Positions 55,894-64,000 of a DNA stretch of 64,000 bases are shown here, piece after piece. Position 1 is the first letter of the stretch. The number at the start of each line of letters is the position of its first letter. A program made the translations under genes and the position numbers. Source of the DNA: Aurantiochytrium sp. KH105. Taxonomy: Eukaryota > Sar > Bigyra > Thraustochytrida > Thraustochytriidae. The notes beneath the pieces were generated by a model. The model was not told the DNA's origin. It saw only the letters and a program-made list of their open reading frames with translations, and made no database searches. Where the stretch lies: assembly GCA_003116975.1 (NCBI GenBank), contig BGKB01000034.1, forward strand, positions 428,307 to 492,306, in the 5' to 3' direction.

Positions 55894-58800
55894 ATGCCGC
55901 GGCAGTCGCGGGAGCGGCGGCAGAGCGCGTCGCGGGAACGGCGGCAGAGCGCGTCGCGCGCGGGGCGCTCGGGCGCGCTGGCGGGCGAGGCGAGGCCGAG
56001 CACACTCTCAGTCGCCATGGCGGACGCCGTCCTGGGCCAGCGCCGCGGCAGCGTTAACGTGACCGCGGCGCTGGGCGAAAAGGCGGAGGAGCGCGTGCGC
56101 AAGCTGCGCCGCCAGCTCGACTCGCAAATGTACTCCCGCGAGCCCGTGGATGAGGCCTGGCTCGAAATCGCCCACGCGGACCCTGACTCTGGGGAACTCA
56201 GCGTGCTCAAGTCCGGCAAGAAGCACCGCAAGCTCGTCAGGCGCGTCCACGCGCTCGGCGCCGACGACTCGCCCCGCTTCTTCGTCGGCGTCACGCGCAC
56301 CTCCTCCAAGTCCATTTTATTCCGCACCTTCGTCCTGCGCTGGGTCGGCCTCGAAAACGGCGGCTTCAACTTGCGCCGCCTCGCCTACGGCCTGGCCTTC
56401 CAGAGCATCCAGCGCCAGCTCGCGGAAATCATGTCTGCCGACCTCGTGCTCGACGACGTCACGGACGCCACCGACCTGTCCCGCAAGGCGCTCGCGAGGC
56501 TGCAGGGGCGCCAGCGCCGCATCGACGGCTCCGCTGTCTCCACCATGGGCCGCCTCAACGTCGAGCTCAACGAGCAAGACTTCATCGCGCGCAACCAGGA
56601 CCTCGCCGACACCTTCAATCTCATCCGCCAGGACATGAGCTCAGAAAACTTGACCTGGATGATCATCGGGTATCACCACCCGCGGTCGCGCCGGCGCGGG
56701 TCCACGCTGACGCAGCAGCAGCAGGAGCAGCTCTTGATGCGCCAGCAAGAGGCCTCTGACGAGGACGACGAGGACGAGAGAGACGAGGACCTGTCCGAAG
56801 ACGACGATTTGGAAGACGGCGACAACGGAGGCTACGGTCGGGCAGGACCGGACTCCGGCTACAGCTCGCAGTCCGCGGCAAGCGCGCCCCTGGCGCTGCC
56901 TGTTCTCATTGCCAGCGGCGGAGGCGGCATCGAGGCCTTTGACCCCGAGAGCGGCGGCATCCTCAACACAGTCAACTTTCGCCCCGGCTGGCTCTACTGG
57001 ATCTACGCGCGCGTCGAAGTGGACGCCATCGAGGGCACCGGCCGGTTCCGAGCCGGCAGCCACGCAAACGGGCAAGAGTCCGGGCGGTCCCGCGCCAGAA
57101 GCGACAGCGCCACGGGCGAAGGAAACACCATGGCTCCCGTGGCAGGGGGCTGCAAGTTCCTCCTCATCACCTTTCACGAGGGTGAGGCCAAGCCTGCCAT
57201 GTCGCTGCGTCTGAACGAACACCACAAGTTGATCTCGGATCTCTTCAAGCACCACGTGCACCTCGAGGCCACGAGTCTGGCGGATCTCACCGAGGAGAGC
57301 GTGGCCCACCGACTCCTCGCCACCACGGACGGCAACCGCATCGTCCTGACCGTCAACGTCGGTTCCGGCTCGGGCTCGACCTTGCGGCGCATGGAGGACA
57401 ACGAGTCGATGAGCGCCCCGCTCTTGATCCGAATTAGCCCGCACGCCCCGCTGTCCGAATTAAAGCGTCGTATCGCGAAATCGTACAAATGCTCGCCAGA
57501 CAGCGTCTTGGTCATGCGCGTGACTCGCAAAGCGAATCGTGACGTGATCTCGGCGCTGATCTCGTCGACAGCGCACGCGCGCTCCGAGAGTGACCTCGAC
57601 GAGGCCTTTCGCAAGGCGTCTTCTAACGTCGAGGTGAATCCTTTGGAAGGCGACGCGGAAACACTGACGGACATGGGGCTCGTTTCCGGCGAAGAACTGT
57701 ATGTAAAGCTCATCAAGGAGGGCTCGAAGCGCGACTCGCAGCGCGCAGTCAAGCGTATGGGGGAAATCCCGCTCGTGGATCGGCGCCGTGTGGCTGTTCA
57801 GCAGTTTCTCCAGATGCGGCAACAACGCAGCCGCATGCCCCTGTTCACGTCCATGCGGGACATGGGGTTCGCGAGCGACGACGAGGATGATGACGATGAA
57901 GAAGAAGACGAGGAGGTCGACACCTTTGACACCGAGGAGGACCTCGGTGTCGGTGACGGCGACAGTGACATGCTGGATGCCACGGCTGAAGTGCCGCGTC
58001 CCAGCCGCGGCGAAGATCCTCTCACACGCAGCAGCAGCGTGCGAAAGATGCTCTCACGAGGTACCTCCTTTCTTCGAATGAGCAGCAAGCGACATGCGCA
58101 CCAAAAGCGGGCGTCACGAGGACATGCAGCAGCAACTCATCACCCCGCAGCAGCTGCAGCAGCCGCAGCGGCAGCAGGAGCGGCTCGCGAAAGACCCCGC
58201 CATCCCATGCATGCTGGTATATTGAATGCTGTCCAGCTGAGGAATGTGAGCTCGCCCGCAGAGAGCAATGTGGCAACCGGCAATGGAAGCGACAAGGCTG
58301 CTCTAGAAGACAAGTCGAACAAGAACCTTGAACGTCTCCGAAAGAAGGCAGAGCAGATTGGCGCGTCCTTTATCGACGACGAGGACTTGGTTGTGATGGA
58401 GAATGCTGTGCTGGGCGATGGCCGCACTGCTCGCGTGCTCAAGGGCGTCCTGTTGTGCAAGTTGGACCGAATGAATCCCATCACCCAGGTCGGACGCAAA
58501 AACTCGCGCACCATGAGCTCGAGCAATTGGGCGCAGTTTCGCAAAGAGTCAACAATGGCCAGAGCAGAGGACACGTCCGCTCTTATGGACGCTGCCGCCG
58601 GCCTCAGCTTGGACGACCAGGATGGAGAGTACCTTGCCGTCCCCGTGGCTGTGAAGCGCTTCACGGCGAAGCGCGTCACCGACGAGGTCTACACGGCCTT
58701 TCTGGAGGAGATTACCGTTTTGGGTCGCTTGCAGCACGAATGCATTGTGCAAATCCTCGGTGTTTATATTGACACGACGACGCGTCGCGAAGAAGGGGAC

Positions 58801-59400
58801 GAGAATCGCCCTTTGCTTATGATCTGCTACGAGTACATGCCGCGCGGCAGTCTGGCGTCGCTTCGCAAGACGGACCTGTGGCTGGACCTTCAGTACCCGT
58901 ATAAGATCCTGATGGCCAGGAACGTTGCGCGGGGACTCCGTTATTTGCACGAAGAGTGCGCTCCCCCGGTCGCGCATCGCGATCTCAAGTCCGACAACCT
59001 CCTCGTGGATGAGGATATCTCCATTAAAATTGGGGACTTTGGCAATTCGACGGACATTAAAGGTCCGCTAACTGGCAAGATGGGCACGGCAGGCTGGACA
59101 GCGCCAGAGATTCTGGAGAATGGCGCGTACGACAAAAGGTGCGACATTTTTTCCTTTGGTGTGATACTCTGGGAGTTTGTCACCTCAGAGCCTAATCCTC
59201 TTTGGGGTGTGCCCGAGGATAGGTACCTGTCGGCGCTGCGAAATGAGACTTCCGTCTTTGAGCTTCCTGCAGACATGGACCCGGTCTACGCGAATCTTGT
59301 GAAGAACTGCATGAGCTACGATCCGGAAGATCGCCCGACGGCCTCGGAGATTGTGGAAACTCTCGAACGTGCTTTGCAGCGCGCCTACGACAGCAACTAG
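55894..59400 (+). CDS. TKL protein kinase with ADF-H/coactosin-like and ubiquitin-like domains
   Basis: 1168 aa from 55894, or 1127 aa from the ATG at 56017, which has a better context (GCCATGG) and drops an Arg/Ser repeat; the shorter form may be the real one. Near 85-190 the segment AWLEIAHADPDSGELSVLKS ... RFFVGVTRT ... FVLRWVGLENGGFNLRRLAY resembles an ADF-H domain of coactosin type, an F-actin-binding fold. Acidic linkers follow. Residues ~480-615 look ubiquitin-like (PLLIRISPHAPLSELKRRIA, DMGLVSGEELYVKLI). The kinase (~835-1160) has the Gly loop LGDGRTARV, Lys in PVAVKRF, HRDLKSDN, DFG, GTAGWTAPE and a DIFSFGVILWEF helix F, typical of TKL kinases, and appears active. The architecture suggests a kinase controlled by, or acting on, the actin cortex. 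Confidence 0.85.
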   Translation: MPRQSRERRQSASRERRQSASRAGRSGALAGEARPSTLSVAMADAVLGQRRGSVNVTAALGEKAEERVRKLRRQLDSQMYSREPVDEAWLEIAHADPDSGELSVLKSGKKHRKLVRRVHALGADDSPRFFVGVTRTSSKSILFRTFVLRWVGLENGGFNLRRLAYGLAFQSIQRQLAEIMSADLVLDDVTDATDLSRKALARLQGRQRRIDGSAVSTMGRLNVELNEQDFIARNQDLADTFNLIRQDMSSENLTWMIIGYHHPRSRRRGSTLTQQQQEQLLMRQQEASDEDDEDERDEDLSEDDDLEDGDNGGYGRAGPDSGYSSQSAASAPLALPVLIASGGGGIEAFDPESGGILNTVNFRPGWLYWIYARVEVDAIEGTGRFRAGSHANGQESGRSRARSDSATGEGNTMAPVAGGCKFLLITFHEGEAKPAMSLRLNEHHKLISDLFKHHVHLEATSLADLTEESVAHRLLATTDGNRIVLTVNVGSGSGSTLRRMEDNESMSAPLLIRISPHAPLSELKRRIAKSYKCSPDSVLVMRVTRKANRDVISALISSTAHARSESDLDEAFRKASSNVEVNPLEGDAETLTDMGLVSGEELYVKLIKEGSKRDSQRAVKRMGEIPLVDRRRVAVQQFLQMRQQRSRMPLFTSMRDMGFASDDEDDDDEEEDEEVDTFDTEEDLGVGDGDSDMLDATAEVPRPSRGEDPLTRSSSVRKMLSRGTSFLRMSSKRHAHQKRASRGHAAATHHPAAAAAAAAAAGAARERPRHPMHAGILNAVQLRNVSSPAESNVATGNGSDKAALEDKSNKNLERLRKKAEQIGASFIDDEDLVVMENAVLGDGRTARVLKGVLLCKLDRMNPITQVGRKNSRTMSSSNWAQFRKESTMARAEDTSALMDAAAGLSLDDQDGEYLAVPVAVKRFTAKRVTDEVYTAFLEEITVLGRLQHECIVQILGVYIDTTTRREEGDENRPLLMICYEYMPRGSLASLRKTDLWLDLQYPYKILMARNVARGLRYLHEECAPPVAHRDLKSDNLLVDEDISIKIGDFGNSTDIKGPLTGKMGTAGWTAPEILENGAYDKRCDIFSFGVILWEFVTSEPNPLWGVPEDRYLSALRNETSVFELPADMDPVYANLVKNCMSYDPEDRPTASEIVETLERALQRAYDSN

Positions 59401-60086
59401 CTGTCGAAAACCAAACCAAAGCAAACCAGATGTATCGAGCTGTCACAATAAGATGGCCAGCCACCCACTACAATCTTTTTGAGGAGCAAGATTTGATAAA
59501 TAAGTTTTCCTGTTGTTTTTTATTGAAAACTTGCGAGGTGTATGGTTCCATGATCTCCTCGACATAGCTTGCCTTGCTTTGCCTTTCTTTAGCCTGGCGT
59601 CGGAACGGAGCCCACCCTTTCCAACGTGAGTGAGAACTTCCTTCGAAGAGCGAGACCCGGCCGGAGACTCGGGAAGGAAGGAAGAAAAAAAAAAAAAAAA
59701 AAGGCACCTCCCGGAAAGACCCTGTGTTCCCCTAACCCTACCCTAGTTTCCACTGCTTGCTTCGTGGCGCAGAACGGCAAGGCACGTCGGCACTTCTGGA
59801 ATGGCGGGAGCTTCTGTGAACCCTCGGGGCCGATTGGATGGCTGCTGGCCGTCTGTCTGTCTCTGTCTGTGTGTGTGAGTGTTTGTGGGTGTGACAGTCT
59901 GTGAGTGAATGAATGCCAAGTGGAGTGGTAGGCGCGGCAGCTTAGCCAGCTAGCTAGCCCGGACAGCAAAAGAGTGGCAGCTGTCTCCCAACTCAACGCA
60001 GCCAACCAAGACAAACCAGCAGAGCAGAAGAGCAGCAGCCGTCCGCAGCAGCAGTAGCAGCAGCAGCAAGCCGCGCAACAAGCAAG
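59401..60086. other. Intergenic region upstream of RPL10A
   Basis: 686 bp. It holds an A19 run (59684-59702), a short telomere-like CCCTAACCCTACCCTA segment at about 59729-59745, TGTCTGTCTGTG repeats and a CAGCAGCAG 5' leader just before the RPL10A start. No further gene is seen. Confidence 0.6.
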
Positions 60087-60776
60087 ATGTCGAAGCTCAA
60101 CAAGGAAGTGCTCGACGACGCGCTCGACAAGATCTTCGCGTTCTCGGCCGGTGAGGAGATCACCAAGGATGGCGAGACCCTCCAGGGCAAGAAGCGTAAC
60201 TTCACCGAGACGCTCGAGCTCCAGGTGACCCTCAAGAACTACGACCCCCGCAAGGACAAGCGTTTCGCCGGCTCGTTCAAGCTGCCCACCGTGCCCCGCC
60301 CCAACCTCAAGGTCTGCGTGCTCGGTAACGATGTGCACTGCGAGCAGGCCAAGGACCTCGGCTACGCGCACATGAGCGTCGACGACCTCAAGAAGCTCAA
60401 CAAGAACAAGAAGCTCGTCAAGAAGCTCGCCAAGAAGTACGATGCCTTCGTCGCCTCGCAGGCTCTCATCAAGCAGATCCCCCGTCTGCTCGGCCCCGGT
60501 CTCAACCGTGCCGGCAAGTTCCCCACCGTCGTGGCCCCTTCGGAGAGCCTCGAGGCCAAGGTTAACGAGGTCAAGGCCCAGATCAAGTTCCAGATGAAGA
60601 AGGTGCTCTGCCTTTCCGTCGCCGTCGGCAACGTCGACCTCTCCCGCGAGGAGAACGAGATCAACCTCAAGCTGGCCCTGAACTTTCTCGCCTCGCTCCT
60701 CAAGAAGAGCTGGCAGAACATCAAGGTCGCCTACCTCAAGAGCACCATGGGCCCTGCCTTCCAGATCTACTTTTAA
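60087..60776 (+). CDS. RPL10A: 60S ribosomal protein L10a (uL1)
   Basis: 229 aa, ATG at 60087. Near-identical family blocks are present: [71 protein letters not shown] and [16 protein letters not shown], ending [13 protein letters not shown]. uL1 forms the L1 stalk of the large ribosomal subunit, which gates tRNA exit from the E site, and is cytosolic here because it matches the eukaryotic form. It is about 12 residues longer than the usual 217, mainly through an N-terminal insert ([13 protein letters not shown]). Codon use is strongly biased to C/G-ending codons, as expected for a highly expressed gene, and serves as a reference for native codon use in this genome. Confidence 0.98.
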   Translation: MSKLNKEVLDDALDKIFAFSAGEEITKDGETLQGKKRNFTETLELQVTLKNYDPRKDKRFAGSFKLPTVPRPNLKVCVLGNDVHCEQAKDLGYAHMSVDDLKKLNKNKKLVKKLAKKYDAFVASQALIKQIPRLLGPGLNRAGKFPTVVAPSESLEAKVNEVKAQIKFQMKKVLCLSVAVGNVDLSREENEINLKLALNFLASLLKKSWQNIKVAYLKSTMGPAFQIYF

Positions 60777-62022
60777 GTCTGCTCGTGGACGTGCTTGCTC
60801 GCGGCTGCGGCTGCGGCTGCGGCCGCTCTTGCGCAGGAGACTTTTTGATAGGAGAATGCCCCCCCCTTTATGTTTGGGAGACCCCAGTTTGACCACGAGG
60901 CTGAGGTGGCGCTGCCGCTATGGATGCGCGCAGTCGTCCGGAGTGGAAGGTGCCCTGGCGCCGTTTCTATTGTCCTCAACACGTCTCTGAAGCTAGCCAC
61001 CAGTCTAGATATCAACGATGGAAGCATATGGAGTGTTGCCTCACAATTTTTATTTCCCTTCGTGGGCTTGTTATCTGTCCTCTTGTTCTGACCAATCCTG
61101 CGACGTACGAGTTCGCTCTGTAGAACCACGTGGTCTGGCAAATAGCGAAGCGAATTTGTCGTAGCCTGATGGTTTGGAGAGCTCCCGAAGAAAAAGTTGG
61201 TTTTAAAAAGTGAGAGAGCATGGGCGAAAGAAAGCAAGCAAAGAGGCTGCTTTAGCCGCGAGGGACTTGATGCGGACGTAAGCCAAGGCCAACCGATCAC
61301 CATTGAAATGAAAAAAGCCACGTCAATGTTCGTTCCTAACCCTCACCAAAATCGATCTGGGCCGAAAGAACGAAAAGAATTTTTTTCCAAATGCCGATCA
61401 TCATCCAGCCACTCATTTTCTCCTTGTCCAATGTAAGCACTCGTAATCTAGTCAATGAATCGCAGCCTAGGCCTACTACCCGGTTTCCAAGCGCTCGATG
61501 TAAAAGATGCCGGAACGGGTTCATGTTTTACTGCCCCCCATGACAAGACTACTTTTTTTACATAGGAAAAAAAGAAAGGGAAAAGAATGAGGAGACGCTA
61601 GGGAGGTTTCTTATCAGAGGAGCTGCCGTCGTAGACGGCCTGTGCCAGCTATGGCCAGTCTCTAAGCGGCGCTAATAGGGACACATTGATTGTGTCCTTT
61701 CGACCTATTTCTTCCAAAATAGATAAAATTGATGGCTGTGGTGAAATTAAGCCATTTCACAACTCAGTAGTTGCGACCCTGGAACAGTCGAGTGTGGGAA
61801 AATATGCCAGAATTCTGGAGCCGTACCTTAGAGGATCTTTCCGCCCTACACACTGTGAATTTTTTCAGAACTGTTGCCTCATATACACTGACACAGCTAT
61901 TCTGGTTTTAGCATGCCACTCATGAATTGGATTCTAGCAGTGAGCTCTGTCCTGTGTGTAGATACAAGACTCTTTCCCGTTGGCGGTTGCGTTGCAAGCA
62001 GCACAAGCAGCAATCTTGCATC
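60777..62022. other. Lower-GC intergenic region
   Basis: 1.25 kb after RPL10A where base composition drops clearly toward AT. It contains a hairpin GGACACA-TTGAT-TGTGTCC at 61679-61697. No gene or RNA gene is recognised. It may be the flank of the degraded locus that follows. Confidence 0.5.
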
Positions 62023-62895
62023 ATGGACGACTTCGCGACGCCTGACATCTTTGCGGAGGCTCTTTGAGAAGACGGCGATGCGGAGATTACCGGAAACGAT
62101 GATAAGACTGCTCGTTTGAAGCACGTTCGTCGCTCCGAACGCGACTTCAAGGAGGCTTGCATCAAGGAGGCGGAGGCGATGCGCGTTGAGAAGGCTCTTC
62201 AACGTTTCTGCACAAACAACGACCGTTCCTGTTTTTTTTGGCCATCGAGACGCGGGAGTCAACCAGAGAAAGACCGATTTATGACCCGAGCAGTCGGCCT
62301 ATGGTGGCCATGGAAGATGTTCGAGGAAATGCAAGGGCGAAGCATCGTATGCCACAAGTGCGAGCGAAGCAGAAGTCGCGCCAAGGGCACATGGTTCCCC
62401 TTGATGAGCTTCGACAGGTCATCTCCTTCTCCTCCACGTAGCTTCTTCGTAGGCGTGAGTACCGCCGTCCTGCTGCCAATTGCAATGCCTCTTTCCAGAA
62501 TCCTGCCTTTCGTGGTTCGTGAAGCAGAGCCCGGAGTTGACCCGTTTTCGCTTCTCCATCATTTTGCGAGATTGGCAATCGAACGAGTCGTGGCGCATTT
62601 CATCCACCCATTATGGGTGACAAACGCGCAAGCCGCGTTTGATTTGCTTCTCGTGGCACACGTGCGTAAGTACGAACGCGTACGGGAAGCATATCTTGTG
62701 CACTGGGTGGCAACCGCGTTACCTCGCGCCTCCAACCGCTTTTCCTACCGAGCCACAGTTCCAGGTCTCTTTGCCTCGTCAACGAGCAGGACAAAGAAGA
62801 TGGATCTTGAGTCTGAATCACACTGGCTACATCATAGAGAACAAGAAGCCGAGAAGATGATCAATCTAGTGGCATGGAAAAACGATTTGCTATAA
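62023..62895 (+). pseudogene. Degraded coding remnant, low GC
   Basis: A frame starts with ATG at 62023 and reads as charged protein (MDDFATPDIFAEAL), meets TGA at 62065-62067, then continues in frame as KHVRRSERDFKEACIKEAEA and so on. At a T8 run (about 62230-62237) the coding-like signal passes to another frame (RERPIYDPSSRPMVAMEDVR), consistent with a one-base loss in the homopolymer, and ends at TAG near 62440. GTGAGT...TTTCCAG (about 62455-62498) could be a small intron. Base composition differs from the genes to the left. It could be the 5' part of the same gene as the protease fragment that follows. Function is unknown. Confidence 0.4.
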
Positions 62896-62899
62896 ATGA

Positions 62900-63900
62900 A
62901 TAGAGGAAAGGAAGAAGGTGAAGGCGATTGCTGTGTCTTTCGGGACTGATGAGAATGGCGAAAATGTCATCCGTCCAAAACGTGTAGTCGAGATTCTCGA
63001 GCAGTGGACCGATGATTTCTTCAGTGACACAGCCTGTCTTGCCTGGATAAAGAACAATGTCGCTTCCTTAGTCAAGAAGCATGACGCGAAAAAATCGAAT
63101 GCTTCAACGAAGAGTAAAGCTAAGGGGCAACAGCCTATCAAGTGTCAATACTACAGACTTCGCATGAGATCATTTCGAAAGGCAGTGGAAACTTATTGGA
63201 AGAAGAGCATGCAAGGAATGACAGTAGTTTTGCTCACCATAAGGCTCGAGACGCAGAGGATGCTGCAGATCTCTGCGCTTCTTGCCGACCCAGAACTTTA
63301 GCGCTGATACGGCCAGACTCCCCCGCATTCAAAAGGTACAGCGGGTACGAATACATTGTTGATTCCACCTCGAGCGATTACGTTCCGGCGGGAATTGATG
63401 GAAGTCCGATTGATGTGACTGGGAAAGCTGAGATTTTCATCAAGCCAGTCCTACACGGAGCCCACTGGGGCCTCATTTATCTTGATCTGAAATCGAAGGC
63501 TCTCTTCGTGTACGACCCGCGGAACGCTCTTGCGTCTCATTCAAACTTCACCAAGAAACTAAGTGACTGCGCCATCAGCCTCGGGAAGGTTGTACTAGGG
63601 CCAGAAGGTGAATCAGTGCTTTGTTATGGCTTCCAAGGTGTGAGTAACAATGTAGACTGCGGTATTTTCGTCATGGGCGTCATCAGTGCGCTTCTTACCC
63701 TTCCTGACGAAGTCGACAAGGCAAATGAGAAAGGGCAGCCGAAATCTGGCCATTCCACGCTCGATAATGTCCGGAGAGGCATCGCTTTGACATTTGCGGA
63801 CATTTTAAATGATGTCTTCAATCTAAAAGAAGCCAAAGTTGCAGAAACACGCGATGTCCTTGTCCAATGCTTCATTCAAGATCAGGGTAATGTACCCTAG
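62900..63900 (+). pseudogene. Ulp1/C48-type cysteine protease fragment, frame broken
   Basis: The first frame (from about 62900, no ATG) reads GENVIRPKRVVEILEQWTDD and stops at 63301. A second frame is open from 63124 to 63900, also with no ATG near its beginning. The change of frame must fall between 63124 and 63299, by an indel or an undetected intron. The second frame carries the Ulp1-like catalytic set: His in GAHWGLIYLDL (codon 63463), Asp in LFVYDP, Gln in GFQGVSNN and Cys in NVDCGIFVMG (codon 63658), with family-like spacing. Ulp1/SENP enzymes cleave SUMO; many C48 copies in eukaryotes are carried by transposons. The low GC, broken frames and lack of a start suggest an element remnant or a poorly assembled gene. 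AATAAA follows at 63963. Confidence 0.6.
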
Positions 63901-64000
63901 CTTTTAGGCCGTTACAGTCGGTTTCACCAGAAGTTAAGCTGTAACCGATATTTAGACCCGTAAATAAACTATTTAATGGTCTAAGGTGACACGACACCGG
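63901..64000. other. Window end, AT-rich 3' flank
   Basis: 100 bp of AT-rich sequence with AATAAA at about 63963. No terminal inverted repeat partner was found within the window by eye. Confidence 0.5.

Overview
The window is nuclear DNA of a GC-rich, compact, intron-poor eukaryote. It has long single-exon genes on both strands, no operons or Shine-Dalgarno sites, a cytosolic ribosomal protein L10a/uL1 gene, poly-Q tracts, many simple-sequence repeats and one gene with two small GT-AG introns. The protein families (BT1 folate/pterin transporter, Ysc84/SYLF, villin headpiece, TKL and CAMK-like kinases, KH and RRM proteins) and the style fit a labyrinthulomycete/thraustochytrid-type stramenopile. 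That placement is inference, not proof.

Layout: 1-3.2 kb, CELF-like RNA-binding protein; 3.9-6.0 kb (-), secretory thioredoxin-thioredoxin reductase fusion; 7.7-9.5 kb, secreted triple-repeat/vWA-like protein; 10.4-13.4 kb, a convergent pair of putatively N-myristoylated proteins, the second with a CENP-J/TCP10-type G-box, EF-hands and two introns; 14.4-17.8 kb, large acidic unknown; 19.1-21.1 kb, PH plus two-TM protein; 21.2-25.0 kb (-), IPT/RCC1-like; 25.8-28.1 kb (-), membrane-anchored multi-KH protein interrupted by an N; 30.7-33.5 kb, WD40/zinc-ribbon protein, possibly TFIIIC90; 33.8-35.8 kb (-), BT1 transporter; 36.2-38.0 kb (-), IQ-PH-archaemetzincin-like pseudo-protease; 38.5-39.0 kb, calmodulin-like; 39.2-43.6 kb (-), large ectodomain fused to a tandem PqiA-like membrane domain; 46.8-49.8 kb, PH-containing kinase; 50.3-52.1 kb, SYLF-WW-villin headpiece; 52.6-53.9 kb (-), multi-SET-like; 55.9-59.4 kb, ADF-H/ubiquitin-like/TKL kinase; 60.1-60.8 kb, RPL10A; 62.0-63.9 kb, a degraded lower-GC locus ending in a Ulp1-type protease.

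The genes are not one pathway. Several could act together in broad themes: actin and signalling at membranes (SYLF-WW-VHP, ADF-H kinase, PH kinase, PH-2TM protein, calmodulin-like), RNA metabolism (CELF-like, KH, RPL10A, possible TFIIIC), and the secretory or surface system (Trx-NTR, repeat/vWA, PqiA-like). The most promising novelties are: a 14-bp element in arrays with 22-bp spacing upstream of both RNA-binding genes; an archaemetzincin fold that has lost its catalytic residues and is fused to IQ and PH modules; a possible eukaryotic lipid-transport protein joining a signal-peptide ectodomain to two PqiA-like blocks; and several new domain fusions.
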